Positions 1 to 12,300 of a DNA stretch of 64,000 nucleotides are shown here, piece by piece. The notes beneath the pieces are model-generated. The model was not told where the DNA came from, made no database searches, and was given only the letters and a program-made list of their open reading frames with translations. Source of the DNA: Luidia sarsii. Its lineage: Eukaryota > Echinodermata > Asteroidea > Paxillosida > Luidiidae. Both the position numbers and the translations under genes were made by a program. Position 1 is the first letter of the stretch. Every line of letters starts with the position of its first letter. The stretch is taken from the NCBI GenBank assembly GCA_949987565.1, contig OX465116.1, positions 1,279,001 to 1,343,000 of the forward strand, given 5' to 3'.

Positions 1-552
1 GTGCACTGTATTTATAAGGGTTGACAAGTGACAGCCTGGAGTCCTGAGAGACAGAGGATGATTTCACAAAGCCTCACTGATCCCTTCCTAGCGCAGCGTC
101 CAACGAATCCCCCGTCGCAGCTGTGATTGGCGGCAGGGGCAGATGGTGCTGTCAGGCACCGTCGCAATCTACATGTACGACCAAGCAGCGACGACTCGTG
201 CGAAAATCAACTAAAGAGCTGTGCACCCGAGCAGTGCTGTAACCGATTCGCAGTTTGTCGCGTCGCAAGTCGAAACCCAAAGCATCAACGCCCAATTCAT
301 AAAAGGCCATGTCAACAGGTACACGTATTGCAGACTGCACAACAGATCACCTCATGAGGCTAGTAATGTACAGTACATGTAACTCTGGGACCAACCCCGG
401 TCCAAAAAGAGGTTATACCACTCCGAGCCAAACGCCATTGAACTTCACCGTGCATACCTGATCAAATTCAATTTGCGATGGCGGACGGGTAAACCGTCTC
501 GCTCGCAGGATAACAAAGCGATACAATGTGGATTCCACATAGTTGCCCTACA

Positions 553-595
553 TTTCCCCCTGCATTTTGTAGGGCCTACAAAATGCAGGGGGAAA
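553..595. repeat. near-perfect 43-bp palindrome
   Basis: Two 21-bp arms (553-573 and 575-595) are exact reverse complements separated by a single G. The arm runs from TTTCCCCCTGC to TTTTGTAGG. No recognisable element surrounds it. It could be a tiny MITE relic or a cruciform-prone site. Confidence 0.8.
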
Positions 596-1249
596 AAAAT
601 AATAACAAATTCATGGCTGCTTCAGGTTGTGAGAACAGCTCCGGCAAACCGCATACCAGAGATTCACTTCTTCATTTGGCCCACCAGGAATTTCCCAAGG
701 TCCTCTGGGTGGCTGGGACTGGGTGCTGGGAGACTGGGGGGCCGAGAGAGAGGGAGTCCATTCACCGGGAGTTGAAGGTTCTTCTCAGCGCCGTACCCCT
801 TCGCCTCAAAGGAGGTGACTTACATGGTGTCACCCACCCAACTGTCCACATTGGTCTTTTCTCCATGAATGCAAACCTCAAATTCTCATTCACTGGTCTG
901 CAATTCAGTCCATACACTAACATTTCATTCTTTCTTTGTACATAGCTACATGTGCTGTACCAGTAGCCAACTGAGGTCAGTTTGTCTACAAAATTTCCAC
1001 CTGGGGGGTTAGAAAAGATCATCACCAAAAAAATAAAAAATGCACAGCTTACTTATTAGGCCTACAACATCATTCAGAAGACTGACAATGACATCTCAGT
1101 TGTGTACATTTGCAAGCTGGGGTTCAAGTCTTCAGTTCCACACCTCGCAAGATTTTAAGATTCATCCCGGAACCCTTTTTTTTGGGGGGGAGGGGATTTC
1201 ATTCAGGAAATTGGCGTCAACAAACACAACAACTGTACCAGTTCTTCCC

Positions 1250-1300
1250 GGTACCTGTGATACTCTGGTACCTGTGATACTCTGGTACCTGTGATACTCT
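1250..1300. repeat. 17-bp tandem repeat, three copies
   Basis: The unit GGTACCTGTGATACTCT is repeated three times at a strict 17-bp period (starts 1250, 1267, 1284) without mismatch. Confidence 0.85.
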
Positions 1301-4300
1301 GATCGTCCTTCGAAGGTTGGAATGTTGACCAGAGTCACCGGACAAAGGCCATCCGACCTTACCACCGCGATTCTTTTCTTACACAAAATACTTTCTTCTT
1401 CTTTTTTCCCCCTTTTACTTTCTCCAGACTTTCTATTCTTCTTTTCTCTCTGTTTTTTTTTTCTTCTTTCTTTTCTCCCGCCCTAACAAGAGAGGCAGGG
1501 GTCTCTTCCTGGGTAACGTAGGCCTGGCATGGTGCCAAAACCTGGAATGCAGAGGAGACAGAAATCCCCAGCAACGGCCAGGGGGGGGGGGTGGTAATTG
1601 GGCAAAATTTTGTTGGGGGGGGGCAGGGAAGGGATGAAAGGCTGGAAGTATTCCATCAATGTTATCCCGACTTCTGGTTTGTCACTGCCTAAGAACCACG
1701 GGGAACTGATATTTCTTTTTATTTATTTTTTAGGAGTCAAAAGATAAACTTTACCCAAGAAAAGCAATGGGGGAGATCAGAGAGGTATGGATCTCCGATA
1801 TTACCAAGATTATTGTAAGGAATGTGAGTCGCTTTTCAGACTTAAGTATGATAACTAAAGAAAACAGTTTTAAATTTTGTGGGTTAATATCTATATTGAT
1901 CTTTATATAAACATGCCCATTCTTGACTGATGACTGTAACAAGGACAGTAATGTCCTATGTAGTGACTGTTTACAAAACATACATGTATGTCTACAGTTG
2001 TATATTTAGGACTCAATGCTAATCTGAACTACAAAGATTGAAAGAAACTGCGCCGATATTGCTCGATTCTAATGTTGACCATTCACAGCAGTCTACACCA
2101 TTGACAGGAATTGAAATGACAATTGGAAACGCAATTTGCAAGGCCTGCCACCTTAGCAGCACAAATTGAGAAGGCCAAACAAGAAACACAGAAAGAAAGC
2201 TGAACAGGCTATTAAGACATGGATGACGGCAGATGGACAAAGGAGGAAAGCTGTGTGAACAGGACCTTTCCAAAAAGCATTCTGCCCTTGAAAAAGATCC
2301 TATCTAGAGTAAAAAAAAATCTCAACTCCTCTGCATTCCTGAGACTTGCATAACAATAAACCCTTCGCTAAGGTTGTGCCGGTTTCAAAATTTAGCTTAC
2401 CCTTTACAACATTTCTGTAAATAAAGTGTAAAAATAACACTTTTAAGCCTTGATTATGTGTACAAGTTTTCCTGACTTGGAAGCACTCTTTCAAAGGGTC
2501 ATTTTGTTCCTTTTTGGTACTAATATACATGTTGTCGCCCCAACTTTTGAGAAATGTTCCGGGCTTCCGGTCAGCCTTGCGCCAAGGTTGTCAACGGTAA
2601 CTTGACATATGGCCACAAGGATATTCGTCCATTCATTCAGGGCTGGGGCCAGGTGTCAGAGTAAGTTACTGGGAGAAGGTCACTCTGTTCTTGTTGTTTT
2701 GCAAGGAATGCACACCGTGAAAAACAAAGCACAAGGCTGCTCCCAACATTGCTTTACACTGTAAAGTTGACCTTTGTACAATTTGGATACATTTAAAAGG
2801 AATCTGAAGTTAGGAAGATTCAATTCATTAGGCCAAGTCAACAAAATTTAGTTCCTCATCTAAATTATTTTTTATTATTTTAAAGGAGTTTGCGGGAATT
2901 TTTTATTAATTTTTTTCCCAAAACAATTTTTTCCCTAAAAGGCTATTTCCATTTGTTTTTAACTACGTACAATACGACAATTTATGCAGGCTGTGCATGT
3001 GCGAGGTTCAATGGCTGGAAACAGCAAAAATCTATCAAAATGTTATCGTTTTTAAAAAAAATTGATGCGGCGAGAAAACAATGCGGGCAGGGATGACAAA
3101 TTCTTGTTTACTTTGCCTTATCATTGTGATTTATGATAACAGATTGGATTCCTAATGATAACAAAAATATAACTTAGTACTAGAAAACAATTCAATTCAT
3201 TAGCAGAAGCAGCACTTCCAGCAGTGTTTTGCTGGCTACCGAAGAATTTACACATGGTCATGGACACAGGTGATCAACAACCTGTTCAAATACAACACAC
3301 CACATGTACTGAACTTGCAGGCAGTGACACACTACTACACAGATAATTTCACATTTGCTCTGATTGAATCAAAAGACCCCTGATTTCTCCCACAAGACCC
3401 AGAGATTCTCCACAATGATACCAAGCCAATATCTTTGTCTGGAGTCTAGGAAGTCCGTTATTAAGACACCGAAGGAATGGTGTTAGCTGACCCACTGTGT
3501 TTGTTTGGGTGCAATCTCACTGACACTCTGACTGTACTCCTGAAGTGTGTACATTTTTGGGGGGATTAATGATACACTACATGGATGTTCAAACGACCAC
3601 GAACTTTGTGAAATCGAAAAGGCTATCAAGATTACAAGGACCACGATGCCATACTACTTTGGGGATGGTTACAATCATGAGTTTCTGTCAGCTTTCTGAG
3701 TTCGGGTAAATATAAACGAGATTACAATATGGTTCGCATATGCACAGCACGTCGTCAACCTTCAGAATAGTTACCAGGAATTCCGCCAACTTACCTCCAA
3801 ATCACGGAAGATAGCTGCTCTTTCCCGGCGTGAAATTCACAATTTCGCACGGCTAAGAAGACGATGAATACATGGCTTTCCTTCCACCGGGGAACGGCGG
3901 CACGAATTTCAACAGAGCAGGAGACAAACAGAAAAGAAAATAGACACCTTGTTTGCGGGTATCGGATATCATCGACCCGACTGGATTGAAACACGCTTTC
4001 CCAATGCGATCATCGTGTGGCCCCCATTCAATGCGTGCAGTGTTCCCACGACGTTGTTTACAAGGAAGTGTGGGGCGCCCTCGGCGAGGAATGCGAGCCA
4101 GTCGTGAATCAACTGGCTGGCATTTCGACATTTCAAGTGTTCAACCTGCGATCTTTTGTTCGGGGGGGGGGGGGAGTTCGTGGGATATATTTCCGCCTCA
4201 TTAATTCCGGGCCAAAGAATAGGGGAAGAATTCCCGCTGAATTACTGGGTCACGTCTTCTGGTAATCCGCCAGACAAAGGGATCGCAGATTGCCTACTGC

Positions 4301-4983
4301 TTCGGACTTGCTTTCTTTATTTCTATTATCTGAAAACAAGATAACTCGTTTGAATAATTCACAAGACAGAAAAACAGATAGCTCCAACTTATCTTGCTTT
4401 AAATTCAAAACATTCCAGTCGTTTTGTTTCAGCCACGGAAATGTTTCCTTGCTGTATGAATATATACCCTTTCACCCCTTTTCATCAACTTTTTTCCCTT
4501 ATTAAAAATGATTCAAAATAAACTTTGAATATCCATTATTACGAAGACCAAATAAAAAACTTAAGTTGTGGTAGAAACAATCTGTTAATTATAACCACAC
4601 CACCGGCAAGCGCTTGGTTGCTAGTCATGAAATTATTCAGTGTGCCGCCGATTTCGGGGTAAATTCAAGGCCTCATAATAACATGAGGGCGCTCTTCATA
4701 TTTTGTGGATGTTCAGTTGGGTGCACAACACTAAATCGAGCTCCCATTGAACGCTGTACAAAAACACTGGCTTTCAAAGCCAATTATCCCACACCCAAAA
4801 GTTTGTTCTTTACTGAAAATAGTATAGTTTGGACCTTCATCTCTCAGATTCTTTTCATTTTTGTGCCTTTCTCTCTGTCTGTCTCTGTCTATCTTTGTCT
4901 GTCTGTATCTGTCTGTCTGTCTGTCTCTGCCCTTGTCTGTCTCTGCCTCCATCTCATCTTGCTGTCTTCCTCAACATAGGTTT

Positions 4984-5042
4984 GTCTAATTATTCTACAA
5001 CCATGCTATGAATTACAGAGCATGGTTGTAGAATAATTAGAC
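4984..5042. repeat. perfect 24-bp inverted repeat with 11-nt loop
   Basis: Arms 4984-5007 and 5019-5042 are exact reverse complements (the left arm starts GTCTAATTATTC) around an 11-nt loop. A CTGT-rich microsatellite lies just upstream. A MITE relic is the simplest reading. No mature-microRNA evidence is available. Confidence 0.85.
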
Positions 5043-5399
5043 ATTGGCAAAAATAACTAATAAAAATCCTTGTGTGGCATCTATTTAGTTCATGATTTAA
5101 TATAGCTTTTATTGTCAACAGTTCACAAAACAAAATACAATTAAATATAGCCTTGTATAAATAGAGCATCTTCAAAGGTATGACTCAAAAAAAAAAATTC
5201 CCTGCCAATATTGAATTATTCTTCCTGCACCAATAAGACTAGAAATTTAAAATCTTATACATGTAATGCTTTTTCAAAATTATTTTGAGAGTTCCAAGTC
5301 ATTTTTTCCTTTTTTTGTTGACTTAAATTGCATCCATTTTGTGTGATCTCTGAACTTAATTAGCCAAGTTTACAAAATTCATATGAATGAAAATGGGGA

Positions 5400-5660
5400 C
5401 GTGATCCCTGGAGATATATGGCAGTTAATGGTTAAATTGCTTCTGACTGGTGCCCCAACCCTGTCACAAAGTAGTTGACTATTTGGGAAGGGTGACCATC
5501 CAAGGGCTGGATAGCTCAGATGGTAAGAGTGCTGGTGCACAAAACCAGAGGTCTCAGGTTCAACTCCTGGTCCAGTCTTTGCCATTTTCAACAAATTTGT
5601 AAGTCGAGCCAGTCAAATTTTCTTTACCATTTTTTTTTAAATGTTGAAAAGTTCCCAGTC
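5400..5660 (+). mobile_element. tRNA-derived SINE, near complete
   Basis: A tRNA-like segment at 5504-5577 has a pol III A box (TAGCTCAGATGG) and B box (GGTTCAACTCC). Its ends can pair as an acceptor stem (GGGCTGG with CCAGTCT) and it has a CTGGT/ACCAG anticodon stem. About 100 bp upstream of the tRNA head belong to the same element (starting GTGATCCCTGGAGATATA and including TTCTGACTGGTGCCCC), because the same block precedes other copies at 43640-43850 and 50945-51185. The 3' part carries TTGCCATTTT and an A/T-rich tail. The anticodon loop lacks the usual U33, so this is a SINE and not a tRNA gene. Confidence 0.75.
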
Positions 5661-6318
5661 AAGTTTTTCTTCTATTTGTTTGATTTTTAGAAAGTAGTGT
5701 CGGGATTGCTTAGCAAACCTGTAAAGCACTGTGTTTTTCTACTATTATTGAAAGTTTACAATACAATAATCCCTATAGTACTTAATAGTAATGACTCGGT
5801 AAAATCAATTTGAAATTACAAATTTCTTGTGCGTTGTTGTTATTATCGAGTGAAAATCTGCTTAGTGACCCCAAAGCCTGAATAAAATCCAAAAACTTTA
5901 CATCTAAATCTGCGAAAAAGGGAGAAAAATTCACAGTATAAACTGTACTCGTATATTTCCCTCCCTTGAATGAAAAAAATGTCACCTTACTGATGGAAAA
6001 TATTGCCTTCCAGAAGAAAAATATACTGTATAGTGAGCTGTGCTCAGTGAATCACTTAACTGCCTCCTCGTTTTGTCGGTTTTACTGCGATTAGATTTGA
6101 ATAATCTAAATATATTTCTGCCTTTGCAAGACAGGTCCTGCTAGGATCAAAACATCAGGCCCGGTTTTGGGTCATTTTAGTCAGTCAGCAGTTTGCAACA
6201 TGTTTGCATATTATTACTGAGATTAGATTGGATTTCATTTTTTTGACTTTCATAGTCCCACTGCTGCATGATGGGAAGCGTTGCATAATCTTGGCCACTA
6301 GAGGGCGCTCTCCTGCAG

Positions 6319-9300
6319 TCAGAGGTCCATGTCTGGAGCTTGTTCGCCCAGTTCCATCCATTCATGCAGGCGATGCTGTTCCAATCCATGGCGTGTTATT
6401 GTGTCGTCCATTCTTCCATCAAAAAGCCCAAAGATTCCTCCTGAAAAAAAAAAAAAAAATATGAATAAATGAAGGACGGTTTGAACCTGGCAGGCCCTCT
6501 CTGAAAAGCAATTTGCAACTTTTTTGTATCTAGATTGACAAAGTGGCAAAGAAAACCTTTGACTGGACCGGGACTTGAACCAGAGACCTCTACCAGTGCT
6601 CTTTCATCTGAGCTATCCAGCCCTTAGAAGGTGGCCTTCCCTAATAGTCAACTAGTCTTTGGCACACCAGCGCTCTTACCATCTGAGCTATCCAGCCCTT
6701 AGATGGTGGCCTTCCCTAATAGTCAACTAGTCTTTGGCACACCAGCGCTCTTACCATCTGAGCTATCCAGCCCTTAGATGGTGGCCTTCCCAAATAGCCA
6801 ACTAGTCTTTGGCACACCAGCGCTCTTACCATCTGAGCTATCCAGCCCGTAGATGGTGGCCTTCCCTAATAGTCAACTAGTCTTTGGCACACCAGTGCTC
6901 TTACCATCTGAGCTATCCAGCCCTTAGAAGGTGGCCTTCCCAAATAGTCAACTAGTCTTTGGCACACCAGTACTCTTACCATCTGAGCTATCCAGCCCTT
7001 AGATGGCGGCCTTCCCAAATAGTCAACTAGTCTTTGGCACACCAGTGCTCTTACCATCTGAGCTATCCAGCCCTGAGATGGTGGCCTTCCCTAATAGTCA
7101 ACTAGTCTTTGGCACACCAGTGCTCTTCCATCTGAGCTATCCAGCCCTAAGATGGTGGCCTTCCCAAATAGTCAACTAGTCTTTGGCACACCAGTGCTCT
7201 TACCATCTGAGCTATCCAGCCCTTAGATGGTGGCCTTCCCTAATAGTCAACTAGTCTTTGCCAGGCTGGAGGCACCAGTCAGAAGCAATTCAACCATTAA
7301 CTGCTGTATATCTCTATAGGACCCTACCTAAGGGCTGGATAGTTCAGATAGTAAGAGCGCTATTATTCCAAACCAAACCAAACCAAACCAAATAGACTAG
7401 TTAACTATTTGGGAAGGCCACCATCTAAGGGCTGGATAGCTCAAGTGGTTAGAGTGCTTGTACGTAAGACCAGAGGTCTCGGCCTCAAGCCAAAACTGGT
7501 CTACCATCTAAAGAACTGTTTGTCCAAAGTAGCGGCCCTCTTACCTGTATGCACAAACAATATCTTGTTGCCTTTGAACGTGGCAGGCTTCTCCCTAGCC
7601 AGACGGAGAAGGTGACGGATGCTCTTGCCCGTGTAGACAGGGTCAATGATGATCCCGGTCTTGGTGCAGATCTCGGCCACAGTGTCTGGTGGAGAGAGCC
7701 GTCCATATCAGTCATTAAGAATGGAGTTACAGGCCCAATACAACATTGGGAAGATCGGGAAACATCCATGTCCGCAGATTTCCTTCTACTGTACTCAGCT
7801 TGTAGATGGTCATGATAGAATCCTCATGTTGAAATCTTACGGTCTGGGATGCTGTACTTTTTCGAGAAATCTTCACTCAAACATCCACAAAATAGTCGTG
7901 GTTATGTAAGACCTATTAGACAGGAGAGGTTGCCTATCACTCCAGTGGTCGATTTCACCAAACTCATCGTAACTTACGATCAATCGCAAGGTGATGACCG
8001 ATGCACAGAAACCATACGGTGTATCGCAACTTACGATGGGTTATCCATCGTAAGATGAGCTACGATGCATCGTAAGGCTTTGTGAAATCCACCCCTGGGT
8101 TGTTGCTTTTTCTTCCTCGAGGGAAGCAAGAGGACACTTACCTAGTTCCTCTGGAGTTGAGAGTCCGTAGCCCAGACCCTTGACCCCCTCAACCAGGTTG
8201 ACGATGTCCTGAGCACGCAGGACTTTACCGCCGCCGTCCCGTGCGTCAACCCGGCGAAGAACCTCGTTCATCCCGCCAAAGTGGAACTTGGCGTCGTCTG
8301 ATACAATCATCCCATGCACTCTACCGATCCAGGAGAGCCACAGAAAAGCAATCAATCTCAAAAATTAGGAGGGCCTGACGACGTTTCAATCACAGCAGGA
8401 CCTTTTCTGCTTTTGAGAAAGGTCTTGCTCGGATCAAAACGTCAAGCCCTCCTAATTTTTCATATTAAATTTTGCATTTTGGTTATTTTAGTCAGTAAGC
8501 AGTAAATTTTATTGCATATTACCTGAAAAAAATAAATAAAAAGGAGACAAGCTTTCAACTTGATTCTGGCTGTGGAAAGAGTCGGTTTCGTTCCACTGCA
8601 AGCAACAAATCCAGCGGTGGATTTCATAAAGCCTTATGATGCAACAACATCAGCAACGATGACAACAATGACAACAACAACAATGACAACAACAACAATG
8701 ACAACAACAATGACAACAATGACAACAACAACAACAATGACAACAACAACAATGACGACAACAACAATGACAACAACAACGATGACAACAACAACAACAA
8801 CAACCAAATGAGAATACTACACTGACTTTAGTCTGGAGCCGGTCAGATAGTTGGCCAGGGCCAGACCCAGCGTCGATCCGTTGCTGCCGCACGCGATCAC
8901 AATATCCGTGAACCTCTCTGCAACTCCCTGGAAAAGGTCAGAAAGGAAGAGAAATGGTTTGCAAGACCAGCAGGCAATTTCACCAAACTTGTCGTAACTT
9001 ACGATTAATCCCAAGACGATGAGTGATGCACAGAAACCATACGGCCTATCACAACTAACGATGGGTTATCCATCGTAAGTTGAGTTACGATGCATCGTAA
9101 AGCTTTGTGAAATCCACCCCAGGATAAATTAACACCAGACTTTGTAGAGGTTCCAGAAAGGGGAACATTGATCCTTGCACGATCTTTCTCAAAGGGAGGG
9201 AAAGGGTCTTGCTCGAATAAAAAAAAAACCTCAGGCCCCAAAAATGATTGTTCAAAATGTTTGAGACTCGTGTCATTTGAGTCAATTTAAGACTCTGGTA

Positions 9301-12300
9301 AGCATTGGCAAGTTTTGGGGGGATTTGTTTGTTTTTTTGTTCTGCAAGAAAAGAACATTCTTGTGTGTAAAGGGTGTAAGAGGGATCGCGATAGAAAACT
9401 TGACCCAGCGGATCTTTTGGAGTTTGGGCGTTACCTGCTGCTGTAATTCCTTGAAGGCCTCTAGATATCCAAACAGCCCAACAGCGCAGGATCCTCCGAT
9501 GATGATTGGGTAAGCTTTCTCCCCTGTCTCCTCTCTGCAAGAAAAAAAAAAGACAACAAAAGATCAAGTAATTTTAGTCCTAAATACCCCTTTTTTATTT
9601 AAAGCTACCACCCCTGCTTTCTAGAGCAGATGGCTTAACCACTGGACCACCGAGCTTGAATCTGTACAGCGAAAGCAACCAGTCAAATGATATGATTTTA
9701 GCATCAGTGAGAATGTTAATCAATGAGGGCTTGCCCTACCTGACATGAAGTTAGCTCTGTGTGCTCAGTGCTTTGCCCGATTGCCTGGTGATTTACGTTG
9801 GCGAGAATGTAATTCAATAAGGGTTTGCTCTAACCAGTATGTAGTCAGCACAGTGTGCTCAGTGCTTTGCCCAATTGCCTGGTGATTTACGTCGGTGAGA
9901 ATGTCATTTAATGAGGGTTTGCCCTACCCGATGTGTAGTCAGCACTGTATGCTCAGTGCTTTGCCCAATTGCCTGGTGATTTACGTCGGTGAGAATGTCA
10001 TTCAATGAGGGTTTGCCCTACCCGATGTGTAGTCAGCACTGTATGCTCAGTGCTTTGCCCAATTGCCTGGTGATTTACGTCGGTGAGAATGTCATTCAAT
10101 GAGGGTTTGCCCTACCCGATGTGTAGTCGGCACTGCCCGACAGCAAGCCCAAATTCAGACTCACTTGATTTTCTCTACCAGTTGGTCAAGACGTGGCCTG
10201 ATGTCAGTGGCAAACTGGGCCTTCTTGGGCATCAGATGGACGTGTGCTCCGATCAGACGGTTCAGAAGCATGTTTCCCTTGCAAGTAACCTCCTCAATGT
10301 CCTAAGAAAAACAGCGTCAAAAAAAGGGATCACCTTAAAAAAACAATCATACAATTCTAGAGGCCCTTATTTATGTCTCTATCCTAGCTGGACCTTTCTC
10401 AAAGGCATCTAGCCATCGAGAAAGGTCAGCTAGGCTGACAGGCACTCTACAATTTTGAGATTTGAATTAGTCTCGGTTTTATGAAAGTAAATCAAATTGA
10501 AGATAGCCCAATTTTGAGACTACACCTCTACTTCTAGTTGAACCTACCAGCGCTCTTACCACCTGAGCTATCCAATGCTTCCAGTCAACGGATTCTTGCC
10601 AGGGTGGGGGGGGGTGGGGAACAGAAACCAATGACCTTTAACCCCTGGATGAACTGCCTAACCCTGGAAAAGACTACCATAGTTGACTATTAGGGAAGGC
10701 CACCATCTAAGGGCTGGATAGCTCAGATGGTAAGAGTGCTGGTGTGCCAAAGACTAGTTGACTATTTGGGAAGGCCACCGTCTAAGGCCTAGATAGCTCA
10801 GATGGTAAGAGCGCTGGTGTGCCAAAGAACTTTGACTATTTGGGAAGGCCACCATCTAAGGGCTGGATAGCTCAGATGGTAAGAGTGCTAGTGTGCCAAA
10901 GAATAGTTGACTATTTGGGAAGGCCACCATCTACGGGCTAGATAGCTCAGATGGTAGGAGCGCTAATGTGCCTAAGACTAGAAATTTGACTATTAGGGAA
11001 GGCCACCATCTAAGGACTGGATAGCTCAGATGGTAAGAGCGCTGGTGTGCCAAAGACTAGTTGACTATTAGGGAAGGCCACCATCTAAGGGCTGGATAGC
11101 TCAGATGGTAAGAGCACCGGTGCGCAAAAACCAGAGGTCCGGGTTCAAGTCCCGGGTCTAGTCAAATTTTCTAAACAATTTGATAAGTGATTTGAAATTA
11201 TCTAAAAAAAAATTAAAGAGAGCCTGATGATTTGTTGATCCTAGCAGGATCTTTCTCAAAGGCAGAAAAGGTCCTGCTAGGATGGAAACGTCAGGCCGCG
11301 GCTACTAATTTCTGATTTCTTTTTGGTCAATTTTAGTCGGTTGCCGATAGTCGGAGACTTACGGAGACTGGGGAGCGGAGGAGGAGGTGGGGTTCCAGAC
11401 CAAGTTGCCGTGCTGCCACGGCAGTGGCTCGACAGTGATTAGACTGCGTAGAGCCGCACGTAATGATAGCTGAGCAGCCTTGCTGTATGGCATCTGCCAA
11501 GAGGAACTCCAACTTGCGTGCCTGCCAGCAGAAAAGAACATCCGCCAAACTATGAATATCCATGACCAACAACTGTGCTATTTCATGCATACATTGGATC
11601 AGACAACGTATGGATGCTATTCTTTGACCTCGACCAATGCTGTGTTATCCCTTTAACTTGGTGCTATCCGTGAGTTAGACTAACCAACTTTCATACATCT
11701 CGAGCACTTTGCAATGGAAAGCAAACGGAAGTTGGAAAATGTGGGTGGGAGAAATCGGATTCCTCATACCAAATACATCAATGCAATACTCCATGCATGT
11801 ATTCATTCATTATCATCCATTTGTTTTTTAATACCAGAAAAAGGGACTTTTGCATCCATAACTAATATTATTAGCCATCCATACTTTTCTTACATATCCA
11901 ATAGACCTTCAATACGTCTGTAATAATCCCTCATATACAGCAGTGCATGTGCACCCGGTACTTTGGGGGTTTTTGTACTTTTTCAATCCCTGAATTATAT
12001 GCATTTGGCAGCAGATGCTGTTGAGAAAGGTCCTGCTAGGATCAAAACCTCCGGCATACTACCTTTTTTTTGGATAGGTCAACTGAGGACACAAAAAATA
12101 AAAATAAAAACCTGATTTGTCATTTTTGGTGCTTCAGGCTTATTTAATTTTAATTTTTAATTTAAACTACAACTATCCCCAAGTCAGAACCAGTCTGAAC
12201 TGTGAAAGGCACATTTCCAAAATGCTGTTTGAATACTTAGAAAGAGCTCAAAGAATTCTTGCCTATTCCTGATAGAAAACTTGAATCGAATGTAGTTTGG

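Larger units (their letters stand above)
1..6318. other. intergenic region left of the desulfhydrase gene
   Basis: I see no coding exon with family resemblance here on either strand. Open frames are short, lack splice-site support and match nothing I recognise. The stretch holds a polypyrimidine tract (about 1390-1480), a 17-bp triple repeat, a CTGT-rich microsatellite (about 4866-4950), two short palindromes, one SINE copy and one copy of the GATCCTAGCAGGACC hairpin family near 6130-6230; these are listed separately. Any 3' UTR of the minus-strand gene ending at 6319 would lie in the right-hand part. Confidence 0.6.

Noticed and set aside
5504..5577. Functional tRNA gene
   Set aside because: A and B boxes and stems are recognisable, but the anticodon loop lacks U33, the upstream block is shared by other copies, and many decayed relatives exist. 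A SINE explains it better.
8560..8811. Thr/Met-rich and Cys/His-rich open frames over the CAA repeat
   Set aside because: They are translation of a microsatellite lying between two confirmed exons of the minus-strand gene.
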